From assembly GCF_900182545.1 (NCBI RefSeq), contig NZ_FXTJ01000001.1, forward strand, positions 682,001 to 746,000: a DNA stretch of 64,000 nucleotides. The letters run 5' to 3'. The position numbers and the translations under genes were made by a program. Of this stretch, positions 51,129 through 61,417 are shown in pieces. Position 1 is the first letter of the stretch; every line of letters starts with the position of its first letter. The stretch is from Geodermatophilus aquaeductus (GTDB lineage: Bacteria; Actinomycetota; Actinomycetes; Mycobacteriales; Geodermatophilaceae). Under the pieces are notes generated by a model. It was not told the DNA's origin and did not search any database. It saw nothing but the letters and a program-made list of their open reading frames with translations.

Positions 51129-52721
51129 TCAGTGGGTGAAGCGGCTGACGCTGGTGCGCAGGTCGGCGGCCATCCGCGACAGTTCGTCGACGGCGACGCG
51201 CGTCTGCGACAGCGCCTGGGTGGTCGAGTCGGCCGCGGCCGAGACGCCGGAGATGTTGTCGGCGATCTGCCCCGACCCCTGCGCCGCCTCGGCCACCGAG
51301 CGGGACATCTCGCTCGTCGTGGCGGTCTGCTCCTCCACGGCGGAGGCGATCGTGGTCTGCCGGTCGGAGATCTGCGCGACGATCTGGGAGATTTCACCGA
51401 TCGCGCTCACCGCGGCCCCGGTGTCCTTCTGGATCGCCTCGACGCGGCGGGCGATGTCCTCGGTGGCCTTCGCCGTCTCCTGCGCGAGCTCCTTGACCTC
51501 GTTGGCCACGACCGCGAAGCCCTTGCCGGCCTCGCCGGCCCGCGCCGCCTCGATGGTGGCGTTCAGGGCGAGCAGGTTGGTCTGCTCGGCGATCGAGGTG
51601 ATGACCTTGACCACGTTGCCGATCTCCGCCGAGCTCTCACCGAGCTTGGCGACGGTGGCGGTGGTCGTCTCGGCGGCCGTGACGGCCCGCGCGGCGACGG
51701 CGGAGGCCTCGGCCGCGTTCGTCGCGATCTCCCGGATCGAGGCGCCCATCTGCTCCGCGCCGGCGGCCACCGTCTGCACCGACCGCGACACCTCGTCGGC
51801 GGCGGCGGACACGACGCCGGACTGCGCGGAGGTCTCCTCCGCCGAGGCCGAGATCTGCGCCGACGACGCCGACAGCTCCTCGCTCGAGGCGGCGACGGCG
51901 TCCGCGGAGGCGGCGACGGTGTCCAGCACCTCGCGCAGGGTGGTCTGGGCGAGGTCGAGGGCGACGGCCATCCGGCCCACCTCGTCGCGGGACCGGATGC
52001 CGGTGGCGCGGGTCAGGTCGCCCTGGGCGAGGGCCTCCAGGGAGGCCTGCACGGTGCGCACGGGCCGGATCACCGAGCGGGCGGTCAGCCAGCTCAGCCC
52101 GGCGAGCAGCAGGAAGCCGCTCGCGGCCACCAGGAAGGCGATCGTCTCGTACCGGGTGACGGTGTCCTCGAGGGCGACCGCGGCGGCCTCGGCCTCCGCC
52201 TGGAGGGTGTCCTTGGCCTCGCCGACGGCGGCGTCGGTCAGGTCGTTGGCGGCCTGGATGTCCTCCCAGCGCAGCCGCGTGCCCGCCTGGTCGGCGACGG
52301 CGCTGTTGACGAACGTGGTGATCGCGTCGGTGTAGTCGCCGTAGGAGCCCTGCAGGGCGTCGACGGCGGCCGCGCTGTCACCGGTCAGCTCGATCTGCGC
52401 GAGCTCGTCGAGCAGCGCCTCGGGGGTCGCGACGTCGTCGGCCAGCTCGGCGAGCTGCTCCGCCGGGACCTCGCGGACGATGGCCTTGAAGCCGTCGACC
52501 TTGAGCTCGCTGGCCCGGGTGTCGAGCTGGAGCACGAGCTCCTGGGCGTCGTTGAGCGCCTCGGCCTGCTGCTGCTGCTCCCGGACGGCTCCGTGGCCGA
52601 GCGTCGTCGCCGCGAGCAGTCCACCCAGTGACAGCGTGCCGACGGCGACGAGCGCGCCGAACTTCACGGACAGCGGACGGTCGGCGAACCAGCCGGCCTG
52701 CGGGTGGGGTGCGGCGTTCAC
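51129..52721 (-). CDS. methyl-accepting chemotaxis protein
   Basis: A 530-residue receptor. TM1 at about 19-40 ([22 protein letters not shown]), TM2 at about 185-207 ([22 protein letters not shown]). Between them is an acidic helical sensor domain with a QQQQ start and [40 protein letters not shown] and the shared signalling domain follow, ending SRFTH, like the receptor at 49446. GTG 52721 has AGGAGG four bases upstream. In the signalling domain it shares [10 protein letters not shown] with the third receptor, whereas the first two have [10 protein letters not shown], so the four genes fall into two pairs. Confidence 0.92.
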   Translation of the reverse strand: MNAAPHPQAGWFADRPLSVKFGALVAVGTLSLGGLLAATTLGHGAVREQQQQAEALNDAQELVLQLDTRASELKVDGFKAIVREVPAEQLAELADDVATPEALLDELAQIELTGDSAAAVDALQGSYGDYTDAITTFVNSAVADQAGTRLRWEDIQAANDLTDAAVGEAKDTLQAEAEAAAVALEDTVTRYETIAFLVAASGFLLLAGLSWLTARSVIRPVRTVQASLEALAQGDLTRATGIRSRDEVGRMAVALDLAQTTLREVLDTVAASADAVAASSEELSASSAQISASAEETSAQSGVVSAAADEVSRSVQTVAAGAEQMGASIREIATNAAEASAVAARAVTAAETTTATVAKLGESSAEIGNVVKVITSIAEQTNLLALNATIEAARAGEAGKGFAVVANEVKELAQETAKATEDIARRVEAIQKDTGAAVSAIGEISQIVAQISDRQTTIASAVEEQTATTSEMSRSVAEAAQGSGQIADNISGVSAAADSTTQALSQTRVAVDELSRMAADLRTSVSRFTH

Positions 52722-53042
52722 GGGGCCTCCTGGGCGTCCTGCGCACGCTGCGACGGATGTGACGGGCGTGCACGGGAATGGTGGGGGCCGGCGCCGCCCG
52801 CGCCCCGGCACGGGAAACCGCCGCGGACGGATCGTTGTGGTCCGGGCGGGGACCGTGCGCTGCGCCGTCGCCGAGTCGACGGCGCCCGGTGGTGACCGGC
52901 GGCCGTCCCCGGCATCCGCGCAGGTGGGACGGGGGCGGGGGTGACCTGTCGACCCCGCGGAGCCGGGTCGGCGTCCGCGCGGCGGACGGTCACCCGGCGA
53001 CGCGCCGCGACGCGCCGTGTCGCGCGGGTCAGGCGGCGCGGG
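52722..53042. other. 321-bp intergenic region
   Basis: No gene, clear promoter box or terminator is seen. A 14-bp direct repeat GCGCGGGTCAGGCG occurs twice near 53024-53052, overlapping the otsB stop. The region must carry the promoter of the receptor gene at 52721 unless transcription reads through from otsB. Confidence 0.4.
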
Positions 53043-53779
53043 TCAGGCGAGCAGGTCGCCGAGCGTCCGCAGCACCGCGACGACGGCGGCGGGATCGGCC
53101 ACGCGGTACCGCGCGGTGGTCTCGCCCTCGCCGACCTTGATGCCGGCGTCGTCCGGTCCCAGCGTGGCGAACACGTCCTCGTCGGTGCGGTCGTCGCCGA
53201 GGTACAGCACCGCGGCCGCGCCGAGCTCGTCCCGCAGCCGGGTGACGGCGCTGCCCTTGTCGGCGTCGGTCACGGCGAGCTCGAGCACCGCCTTGCCCGG
53301 CTTCTTCGTCAGTGACGGATCGGCGGCCGCGTCGGCGGACGCCAGCAGCGCGGCCGCCGCGGCCGGGTCGGCGACCTGCCGCACGTGGACGGCGACACTG
53401 GCCGGCTTGACCTCCAGCCGCGCACCGGGGACGGCGGTCACCAGCGGCGTGAGCGACGCGGCCAGCGCGTCGCGGCGGCCGGCCAACTGCCCGGTGAGCG
53501 GGCCGCCGAACTCGGCGCCGTGGCTGCCGATCCAGCGGTAGGGGCCGGCGAAGCCGCTGACCGCCCGCAGGTCCTCGAGTCCGCGCCCGCTGACCAGCGC
53601 GACGGTCACACCGTCGGCGGCGGCGACCCGCGCGAGCGCCTCGGCGGCGCCGGGGGAGGGGAGCGCGGCACCGGGGTCGCCCACCAGCGGGGCCAGGACG
53701 CCGTCGTAGTCGGTGGCGACCAGCAGCGGACGGCGCCCGGCCAGCGCGGCCAGCGCCGTGGCCAGGTCGGCGGGAACGG

Positions 53780-53783
<4 letters not shown>
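53043..53783 (-). CDS. otsB: trehalose-6-phosphate phosphatase
   Basis: A 246-residue HAD-superfamily phosphatase that removes phosphate from trehalose-6-phosphate. Motif [10 protein letters not shown] (nucleophile and acid Asp), motif [13 protein letters not shown], Lys in [11 protein letters not shown], and motif [14 protein letters not shown] are in order; GSHGAEF is the family-specific loop. The GTG start overlaps the otsA stop by four bases. It works directly after OtsA to make trehalose, a desiccation and osmotic protectant. Confidence 0.92.
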
Positions 53784-55195
<1,412 letters not shown>

Positions 55196-55268
55196 ACCGG
55201 TCCCGACCCTATCCAGGCCGCGCCCGTCAGGCACCCTCGGGCGGTCAGCGGGCCGGAGATCCGGCCGG

Positions 55269-55619
55269 TCAGCGGGCCAGCAGGTACCCGGCGGCCGCCG
55301 CCGCGAGGCCGGCGACCAGTGTGACCGCCACGTACACCGCCGCCCGGACGACGGCGCGCGCCTCGGACAGCCGGACGACGTCGGCCCCGAAGCTGGAGAA
55401 GGTCGTGAGCGTGCCGCAGAAGCCGGTCCCGACGAGCGCGAGGACCCCGGCCGGCACGTCGCGCAGGCCGAGCAGCACCCCGAGGACCACCGCGCCGGCC
55501 ACGTTGACCGCCAGCGTGGCCACGGACGGGTCCCGGTCCGACCGTCCCGCCAGCCGGACGGCGAGCAGCCTCAGCGGGGCGCCGGCCAGCGCGCCGGCCG
55601 CGACCAGCAGCGGGGTCAC
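55269..55619 (-). CDS. crcB: CrcB/Fluc fluoride channel subunit
   Basis: A 116-residue four-helix membrane protein of the CrcB (Fluc) family, which exports fluoride as a dual-topology dimer. It shows [16 protein letters not shown] (conserved Asn) and [12 protein letters not shown] (the TTFSTF-type motif with the central sodium site). Helices lie near 3-20, 37-57, 62-85 and 95-115. The GTG start overlaps the stop of the adjacent crcB by four bases. Two different crcB genes in tandem usually mean a heterodimeric channel with opposed subunits. Confidence 0.9.
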   Translation of the reverse strand: MTPLLVAAGALAGAPLRLLAVRLAGRSDRDPSVATLAVNVAGAVVLGVLLGLRDVPAGVLALVGTGFCGTLTTFSSFGADVVRLSEARAVVRAAVYVAVTLVAGLAAAAAGYLLAR

Positions 55620-55981
55620 CGGCGCACCACCCGCGCCCCGGCCGCCACGGCCAGCACGCCGCCGACCACCGAGGCGAGCACGTAGCCGAGCGCCCCGGCC
55701 ACCGCGCCGGCGTCGGCCAGGTCGATGACCTCCACCGCGAACGCGGAGTACGTCGTGTACCCGCCGAGGACGCCGACGGCCAGGAACGGCTGCACCCAGG
55801 CCGGCTCGGGGTCGCGGGTGGCGAGCGCGCCGAGCAGGACCCCCATCAGCAGGCAGCCGGTGAGGTTGACCAACAGCGTTGCCCACGGCCAGCCGCCGTC
55901 GGGGCGGGGGAGTGCCTCGGCGACGCCCCACCGGGCCAGCGCCCCGACGGCGCCCCCGAGCGCCGCGAGCAGGTAGGCCAC
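55616..55981 (-). CDS. crcB: CrcB/Fluc fluoride channel subunit
   Basis: A 121-residue four-helix CrcB protein: AALGGAVGALARWGVAEAL, TLLVNLTGCLLMGVLLG, VGVLGGYTTYSAFAVEV (TTYSAF in place of TTFSTF) and the last helix LGYVLASVVGGVLAVAAG. GTG 55981 is chosen because GGAGG lies five bases upstream. It is the first gene of the pair. No fluoride riboswitch was recognised upstream. The first helix carries the Arg expected to set membrane orientation. Confidence 0.9.
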   Translation of the reverse strand: MAYLLAALGGAVGALARWGVAEALPRPDGGWPWATLLVNLTGCLLMGVLLGALATRDPEPAWVQPFLAVGVLGGYTTYSAFAVEVIDLADAGAVAGALGYVLASVVGGVLAVAAGARVVRR

Positions 55982-55995
55982 CCGCACCTCCGGGG

Positions 55996-56050
55996 CATAG
56001 GGAGCTCTCCCCACGCTCCGGGGGCCGAGACGTGCGTAGAGCTTCCTATG
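55996..56050 (-). terminator. terminator after ngg
   Basis: 13-nt arms CATAGGGAGCTCT / AGAGCTTCCTATG with one mismatch (possible G-U pair), about ten bases beyond the ngg stop and just before the crcB pair. Its A/T-containing stem is unlike the other hairpins here. Confidence 0.6.
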
Positions 56051-56059
56051 CCGCCCCTG

Positions 56060-57823
56060 TCAGAGGCGCTGGCGGGTCTCGGGGAAGAGCAGGTCGACGA
56101 AGCGCGCGGCGGTCGGCTGCGGCTCGTGGTTGGCCAGGCCCGGCCGCTCGTTCGCCTCGACGAACACCGCGTCGGGGCCCTCGACGTCGGGCACGAGGAA
56201 GTCGATGCCGGTCACCGGGATGCCGATGGCGCGGCTGGCCCGGATCGCCGCCTGGGCGACGTCGGGGTGCAGCCGGTCGGTGACGTCCTCGATCGTGCCG
56301 CCGGTGTGCAGGTTCGCCGTCCGCCGCACGCGCAGCCGCTCGCCGTGGGGGAGGACGTCGTCCATGGCGTACCCGGCGGCGCGGACGACGTCGGCGGTGA
56401 CGTCGTCGAGCGGGATCCGCGACTCCCCGCCGGTGGCCCGCTCCCGGCGCCGGCTGGTCTCGCGGACCAGGTCGGTGATGCTGCGACGGCCGTCGCCGAC
56501 GACCTCCGCGGGCTTGCGCACCGCCGCGGCGACCACCTCGTGGTCGATGACGACGACGCGCAGGTCCTCGCCGGGCACCAGCTCCTCGGCGAGCACGTCG
56601 GGGCAGAACAGCCGCGCGGCGGCCACGGCCCGGTCGAGTTCCTCCCCGGTGGTCACGCCCACGGTGATGCCCTTGCCCTGCTCGCCGCGGGCGGGCTTGA
56701 CCACGAGCTCGCCGCATGCGGCCAGCAGCTCGAGCGCCGGGCCGGGGTCGCCCTCCGGCACGGTGACGCCGCGCGGCACGCGGACGCCGGCGGCCTCGAC
56801 GATCCGGCGGGTGACCCGCTTGTCGTCGCAGCGGCTCATGGCGACGGCGGTGGTGAACTCCGACAGCGACTCGCGGGTCAGCACCCGGCGCCCGCCCAGG
56901 GCCAGCCGCATCTCGCCGAACTCGGCGTCGGTGACCTCGACGCGGATGCCGCGGCGCAGCGCCTCGTCGGCGATGATCCGGGCGTAGGGGTTGAGCTCCG
57001 TGACGCCCGGCGGGCGGGCCGCGAACAGCGGCGTGTTGATCGGGTTCTTGCGCTTGACGCACACCGCCGGTGCCCGGACGAAGCCGAGCTTGCGGTACAG
57101 CGCGATGGCCCCGGAGTTGTCGTGCATGACCGAGAGGTCGACGTAGGAGCGGCCGCGGCCGACGTAGCGCTCGGCCAGCACCCGCACGAGCGCCTCACCG
57201 GTGCCGGGCGGCGCGCTCTGGGCGTCGACGGCCAGGCACCACAGGCTCGTGCCGCTCTCGGGGTCGCCGAAGGCCAGCACGTGGTCGACGCCGGTGACCG
57301 TGCCGACGATCCGCCGCGTCCGCCGGTCCTCGGCGACGAGGTAGGTGAAGCAGCGGGTGCGGTGGTTGGCCCACATGGTCTCCGGGTCGCCGGTGACCAT
57401 GTTGTTGCGGGCGTAGATCTCGTTGATCGCCTGCATGTCCTCGAGCGAGGTCACCGTGCGCACGAAGATGCCGCGGATCAACTCGGGGCGGGGCCGGTAG
57501 CGGTAGAGGTCGAGCCGGTAGGTGTAACTGGGGTCGATGAACAGCTCGTCGGGGGCGAGGCCCACGAGGACGTGCGGGTCGCGCGCGTAGATGCAGATGT
57601 CGCGCTGGCCGCTCTCCTCGGCGCGCAGCGCGGCGAGGATGTTGCGCATCTCGGAGAACGTCTGCCCGAAGACCAGCCGGCCCCAGGCCAGGTCCAGCAC
57701 GACGTCGCTGTCCATGCCCTCCAGCTGGTGCTCGGAGGGCCGGGTCCAGTTGCGGCCGGTGAGGTCGGGGGTGCCGGCCACGGTCGTGCGACGTCGGTGT
57801 CCGGCGAGCCGGGGTGCTGCCAC
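56060..57823 (-). CDS. ngg: N-acetylglutaminylglutamine synthetase (GNAT-ATP-grasp)
   Basis: A 587-residue fusion protein. The N-terminal half contains a GNAT acetyltransferase domain (about 115-265; SLWCLAVDAQSAPPGTGEALVRVLAERYVGRGRSYVDLSVMHDNSGAIALYRKLGF). The C-terminal half is an ATP-grasp ligase of the RimK/cyanophycin-synthetase kind (VTRRIVEAAGVRVPRG, VVKPARGEQGKGITVGV, EELVPGEDLRVVVID, GIDFLVPD, EANERPGLANHEPQPTA). It makes N-acetylglutaminylglutamine, which the neighbouring AsnO amidates to NAGGN, an osmolyte. GTG 57823 has GAGGAGG five bases upstream, ten bases after the asnO stop. The M42 peptidase often found in such loci is not adjacent here. Confidence 0.88.
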   Translation of the reverse strand: MAAPRLAGHRRRTTVAGTPDLTGRNWTRPSEHQLEGMDSDVVLDLAWGRLVFGQTFSEMRNILAALRAEESGQRDICIYARDPHVLVGLAPDELFIDPSYTYRLDLYRYRPRPELIRGIFVRTVTSLEDMQAINEIYARNNMVTGDPETMWANHRTRCFTYLVAEDRRTRRIVGTVTGVDHVLAFGDPESGTSLWCLAVDAQSAPPGTGEALVRVLAERYVGRGRSYVDLSVMHDNSGAIALYRKLGFVRAPAVCVKRKNPINTPLFAARPPGVTELNPYARIIADEALRRGIRVEVTDAEFGEMRLALGGRRVLTRESLSEFTTAVAMSRCDDKRVTRRIVEAAGVRVPRGVTVPEGDPGPALELLAACGELVVKPARGEQGKGITVGVTTGEELDRAVAAARLFCPDVLAEELVPGEDLRVVVIDHEVVAAAVRKPAEVVGDGRRSITDLVRETSRRRERATGGESRIPLDDVTADVVRAAGYAMDDVLPHGERLRVRRTANLHTGGTIEDVTDRLHPDVAQAAIRASRAIGIPVTGIDFLVPDVEGPDAVFVEANERPGLANHEPQPTAARFVDLLFPETRQRL

Positions 57824-57833
57824 GGTGTCCTCC

Positions 57834-59615
57834 TCAGACCCCGTGGTTCTGCAGCCAGAGCTCCAGGAGCCCCAGCTGCCAGAGCTTGTTCCCCCGCAGC
57901 GGCGTGAGCTCGCTGTTGGGGTCCTCGAAGAGCCGGTTCACGTACTCGGGGCGGAACAGCGCCCGCTCGCGCGCGGCGTCGCTGGACAAGGCGTCCTTCA
58001 CCAGCCCGAGCACCTTGCCCTCGAGGTGGGTGATGGCCGGCACGGGGAAGTAGCCCTTGGGCCGGTCGATGACCTCCGGCGGGATGATCCGGCGGCCGAT
58101 CGCCTTGAGCACGCCCTTGCCGCCGTCGGCGAGCTTGAGCTCCGGCGGGCACTGGGCCGCCAGCTCCACCAGGTCGTGGTCGAGGAAGGGCACGCGGGCC
58201 TCCAGGCCCCACGCCATGGACATGTTGTCCACCCGCTTGACCGGGTCGTCGACGAGCATGACCTCGCTGTCGAGGCGCAGCGCGGCGTCGACGGCGGTCT
58301 GCGCGCCGGCCCGGGACATGTGGTCGCGGACGAAGTCCAGGCTCGGGTCGCCGTCGAGGGCGTATCGCTCGCCGACCAGGGCGCGCATGTCCTCCGAGCC
58401 CCGGTCGAAGAAGGCCGCCGCGTAGCGCTCGACGGCCTCCTCGCGGTCGACGTCGGCCAGCGGCGGGTACCAGTGGTAGCCGGCGAAGACCTCGTCGGCA
58501 CCCTGCCCGGACTGCACCACCCGGATCGACTGGCTGACCCGCTCCGACAGCAGGTCGAAGGCGACGACGTCGTGGCTGACCATCGGCTCGGCCATCGCGC
58601 CGATCGCGTGCCCGAGGGCGGCGGCCAGCTCGTCGGAGGAGACGCGGATGCGGTGGTGGTTGGTGCCGAACCGCTCGGCGATGACGTCGGAGTAGCGGAA
58701 CTCGTCGCCCGCGTGCCCGCCGACGGTCTCGAAGCCGATCGAGTAGGTGGCGAGGTCGCTCTGCCCCTCCTGGGCGAGCAGCCCGACGATCAGGCTGGAG
58801 TCCAGGCCACCGGACAGCAGCACGCCGACCGGGATGTCGGAGACCAGGCGGCGGCGGACGGCGACCCGCAGCGCCTCCTCGATCGCGTCCTCCCAGTCGC
58901 GCGCCGACCAGCCGGAGTGCTCGGGGCGCCGCTCGTAGGTGGGCTCCCAGTACCGGTGCTCGCGACTGGTGCCGTCGGCCTCGATGACGCGCACGGTGGC
59001 CGGCGGCAGCTTGCGGACGCCGTTGAGCAGCGTGCGCGGCGCCGGGACGACGGCGTGCCAGGTCAGGTAGTGGTGCAGCGCGACCGGGTCGATGGAGGTG
59101 TCGACGTCGCCGGCGCGCAGCAGGGCCGGCAGGGACGAGGCGAACCGCAGCCGGCCCGGCGTCTCGGACAGGTAGAGCGGCTTGATGCCCAGCCGGTCGC
59201 GGGCCATGACGATCCGGCCGGTGTCCCGCTCGTGGATGACGACGACGAACATGCCGTGCAGGTGGTCGACGAAGTCGACGCCCCAGTGGTGGTAGCCCTT
59301 GAGCAGGACCTCGGTGTCGCTGGTGGAGAAGAAGCGGTAGCCGTGGCCCTCCAGCTCGGCGCGCAGTTCCTTGTAGTCGTAGATGCAGCCGTTGAAGACC
59401 GCCTCGAGCCCCAGCTCGCTGTCGACCATCGGCTGGGAGCCGCTGGCCGACAGGTCGATGACCGACAACCGCCGGTGGCCGAACGCCACCCGGCCGGCGC
59501 TCCACTGGCCCTGGCCGTCCGGCCCGCGGGGGACCAGCGCCTCGACCATCCGCGCCACCGCGGTGGTGTCGGCCAGGGAGCCGTCGAACCTGATCTCGCC
59601 GGAGAGGCCGCACAT
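57834..59615 (-). CDS. asnO: N-acetylglutaminylglutamine amidotransferase (AsnB-like)
   Basis: A 593-residue glutamine amidotransferase of the asparagine-synthetase type. Cys2 (MCGLSGEIRF) is the class-II glutaminase nucleophile, followed by RGPDGQG, FNGCIYDYKEL and TSDTEVLLKGY. The synthetase half carries PP-loop LLSGGLDSS, GADEVFAGYHWYPP and the late ARVPFLDHDLVELAA. Adjacency to ngg identifies it as the enzyme amidating N-acetylglutaminylglutamine to NAGGN rather than a general asparagine synthetase. It is the first gene of a two-gene unit. A 32-bp palindrome lies 66 bp upstream, but it is better explained as the terminator of a decayed gene. Confidence 0.88.
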   Translation of the reverse strand: MCGLSGEIRFDGSLADTTAVARMVEALVPRGPDGQGQWSAGRVAFGHRRLSVIDLSASGSQPMVDSELGLEAVFNGCIYDYKELRAELEGHGYRFFSTSDTEVLLKGYHHWGVDFVDHLHGMFVVVIHERDTGRIVMARDRLGIKPLYLSETPGRLRFASSLPALLRAGDVDTSIDPVALHHYLTWHAVVPAPRTLLNGVRKLPPATVRVIEADGTSREHRYWEPTYERRPEHSGWSARDWEDAIEEALRVAVRRRLVSDIPVGVLLSGGLDSSLIVGLLAQEGQSDLATYSIGFETVGGHAGDEFRYSDVIAERFGTNHHRIRVSSDELAAALGHAIGAMAEPMVSHDVVAFDLLSERVSQSIRVVQSGQGADEVFAGYHWYPPLADVDREEAVERYAAAFFDRGSEDMRALVGERYALDGDPSLDFVRDHMSRAGAQTAVDAALRLDSEVMLVDDPVKRVDNMSMAWGLEARVPFLDHDLVELAAQCPPELKLADGGKGVLKAIGRRIIPPEVIDRPKGYFPVPAITHLEGKVLGLVKDALSSDAARERALFRPEYVNRLFEDPNSELTPLRGNKLWQLGLLELWLQNHGV

Positions 59616-59680
59616 GCACTCGATCCAACACCGGGCCGACGCCTCACGCGACGTGGCCGGGGGAGTTCACAGAGACGTCA

Positions 59681-59712
59681 CACGGCCCGGTTCCACGTGG
59701 AACCGGGCCGTG
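59681..59712. terminator. 32-bp perfect palindrome
   Basis: Half CACGGCCCGGTTCCAC followed directly by its complement. It lies nine bases beyond the stop of a decayed subtilase tail, the place of a terminator. It also contains GTTCCACGTGGAAC, which differs symmetrically from the parS core GTTTCACGTGAAAC. Confidence 0.55.
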
Positions 59713-59721
59713 GGGACGCCG

Positions 59722-59790
59722 TCAGGCGGTGAGGGCGGCGACCGCGGCGGGGACGTCGACGAGGCCGGCGCCCTCGTCGAACGACGTCGA
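59722..59790 (-). pseudogene. C-terminal remnant of a subtilase (S8) gene
   Basis: The last 22 codons before the stop at 59722 read STSFDEGAGLVDVPAAVAALTA, the very typical end of actinobacterial subtilisin-like proteases, whose catalytic domain is followed by a GAGLVDVPAAV helix. Upstream in this frame (to 60174) the sequence is Arg/Pro-rich and overlaps the peptidyl-tRNA hydrolase gene on the other strand, so the catalytic domain is gone. A perfect palindrome just after the stop is what would remain of its terminator. Chance similarity is possible because the match is short. Confidence 0.45.
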
Positions 59791-59882
59791 GCGCTGGCGG
59801 CGGCGGTTCCGCCCTCCGGTGTCCGGGCGTGTCCCCGGAACCCGCCGCGCCGTCGGCCGTGGCCGGTCGGCAGGGTGGGGAC

Positions 59883-60554
59883 GTGGTCGCGGATCCGCCC
59901 GGCGAGGCGCCCTGGGCGATGCAGCTCGTCGTCCGTGTCGAGAGGACCGCACCGCCGACCCGGACCGCCGTCTGCGCGGCCGCGGCCATCGCGGTGGTGC
60001 GGCTGCTCGCCGACGACCGGGCGCTGCCGGGCGGCGAGTGGCACCCGCGGGTGCGGCGGTGGACCGACGGCGCCATCCGCAAGCACTGCCGGCGGGCCAG
60101 GGGAGTGGCGTGGACGCGGGTCGGGGCACTGCCCGGTGTGACGGTGTCGGCGGCCGGCGCGGAGGTCCGCGCACTGGTGCCCTGCGCGCTGGACGAGATC
60201 CCGCGCGACGTCGCGAAGCTGCAGCTGTCGGGCAGCGAGCTGGAGGACCCGGACGCCGTCGGCGCGGTCGACCCCGTGCCCTGCGGCCCGGTCGTGGTGT
60301 CGGTGTGCCCGGAGCCCTTCCTGCCGCTGGGCAAGGCCGCCGCGGCGTGCGGCCACGCCGCGCAGCTGACCGCGATGCGGATGCCCGCGCCGCGGCTGGC
60401 CGCGTGGTCCGCCGCCGGCTTCCCGGTGGTCGTCGAGCACCCGGACGTCGCCCGCTGGACGCGGCTGCGTCCGCACGCCGGCGTCGAGGTCGTCGACGCG
60501 GGGTTCACCGTGGTGGCGCCCGGCACGAGCACGGCCCTGGCCCGCTGGGCGTAG
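59883..60554 (+). CDS. peptidyl-tRNA hydrolase PTH2-type
   Basis: A 223-residue protein of the PTH2-like type seen in actinobacteria. The N-terminal part (PWAMQLVVRVERTAPPTRTAVCAAAAIAVVRLLAD) and the IRKHCRRARGVAWTRV block are family-typical, and GKAAAACGHAAQLTAMRM matches the PTH2 KxxAQcgHA motif, although the conserved Gln reads Ala. The C-terminal VVDAGFTVVAPGTSTALARW corresponds to the PTH2 DAGxTxxxPGT catalytic strand. PTH2 recycles peptidyl-tRNA. GTG 59883 is used; ATG 59829 in frame would add 18 residues and lacks support. It is monocistronic, probably ended by the hairpin at 60583-60631. Confidence 0.75.
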   Translation: MVADPPGEAPWAMQLVVRVERTAPPTRTAVCAAAAIAVVRLLADDRALPGGEWHPRVRRWTDGAIRKHCRRARGVAWTRVGALPGVTVSAAGAEVRALVPCALDEIPRDVAKLQLSGSELEDPDAVGAVDPVPCGPVVVSVCPEPFLPLGKAAAACGHAAQLTAMRMPAPRLAAWSAAGFPVVVEHPDVARWTRLRPHAGVEVVDAGFTVVAPGTSTALARWA

Positions 60555-60582
60555 GACCGCACGCCGCACGCCCCTGACGCCG

Positions 60583-60631
60583 TGTGCACGCAGCGCGGTC
60601 CGCGGGCGGGCTCGGGCGCGGTACGTGCACA
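60583..60631. repeat. intergenic hairpin repeat, family C copy 2
   Basis: TGTGCAC and GTGCACA words (60583-60589, 60625-60631) enclose GCAGCGCGG and further G+C-rich sequence. The spacing of the GTGCAC words is 41 bp, the same as at 31206-31252. It lies between the stops of the convergent peptidyl-tRNA hydrolase and ABC ATPase genes. Confidence 0.55.
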
Positions 60632-60658
60632 GCACGCGAGCGCCCCGCGACGCCGGGT

Positions 60659-61417
60659 TCAGCCGTAGTAGAGGGCGACCGGCCGGCCGTCGATCTCCCG
60701 GACGTCGACCGTCGTGTCGTAGACGGCCGCCAGGACCTCCGGGCGCATGACCTCGCGGGCGGGGGCGTCGGCCACCACCCGGCCCTCGCGCATCGCCACG
60801 ATGCGGTCGGCGTAGGTGGCCGCGAAGTTGACGTCGTGCAGCACGGTGACCACCCGCTTGCCGAGCTGGTCGGCCATCTCGCGGACCAGCCGCATGATCT
60901 CGGTCATGTGCCGCAGGTCGAGGTTGTTGAGCGGCTCGTCGAGCAGGACGTACTCCGTGTCCTGCGCGAGCACCATCGCGATGAACGCCCGCTGGCGCTG
61001 GCCCCCGGAGAGCTCGTCGAGGAAGCGGCCCCGGTAGGCGTCGAGCTCGAGGTAGGCGATCGCGCGCTCGATGTGCTCGCGGTCGGCCACCGTGAGCCGG
61101 CCCCGGGAGTGCGGGAAGCGCCCGAACTCCACGAGGTCGTGGACGGTCAGCCGCGCGGCGACGTGGTTGTCCTGGCGCAGGACGGCGAGGCGCCGGGCGA
61201 GCTCCTGCGACGACGTCGTCGCGACGTCCAGGCCGTCCACGGTGACCCGGCCGGCATCGGGCCGCACGAGACGCCCGACCAGACCGAACAGCGTCGACTT
61301 GCCGGCGCCGTTCGGGCCGATGAGCGCCGTCACCCCCTCCCCGCCGAAGCTGATCGAGACGTCGTCGACCACCGTCTGGCCGGCGTAGCGCTTGGTGACG
61401 CCCTCGAGCGCGATCAC
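60659..61417 (-). CDS. iron-siderophore ABC transporter ATPase (FecE/YclP type)
   Basis: A 252-residue ABC ATPase. Walker A GPNGAGKST (34-42), Q-loop LRQDNHV, signature LSGGQ (136-140), Walker B VLLDEP (157-162) and H-loop VLHDVNFAATYADRIVAM are complete. The LRQDNHVAARLTVHDLVEFGRFPHSRGRL stretch is characteristic of siderophore and haem importers such as YclP. The GTG start overlaps the permease stop by four bases. It is the last gene of a four-gene unit (binding protein, two permeases, ATPase). Closest functional parallel: FatBCD/YclNOPQ; the chelate is not known. Confidence 0.9.
   Translation of the reverse strand: MIALEGVTKRYAGQTVVDDVSISFGGEGVTALIGPNGAGKSTLFGLVGRLVRPDAGRVTVDGLDVATTSSQELARRLAVLRQDNHVAARLTVHDLVEFGRFPHSRGRLTVADREHIERAIAYLELDAYRGRFLDELSGGQRQRAFIAMVLAQDTEYVLLDEPLNNLDLRHMTEIMRLVREMADQLGKRVVTVLHDVNFAATYADRIVAMREGRVVADAPAREVMRPEVLAAVYDTTVDVREIDGRPVALYYG

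Noticed and set aside
55982-56059. Fluoride riboswitch in front of the crcB pair
   Set aside because: The short leader lacks the conserved GGNGATGG-type start and is occupied by the ngg terminator hairpin.
59681-59712. parS-like partition site inside the palindrome
   Set aside because: Two symmetrical mismatches from GTTTCACGTGAAAC, no parA/parB nearby, and a terminator position explains the palindrome better.
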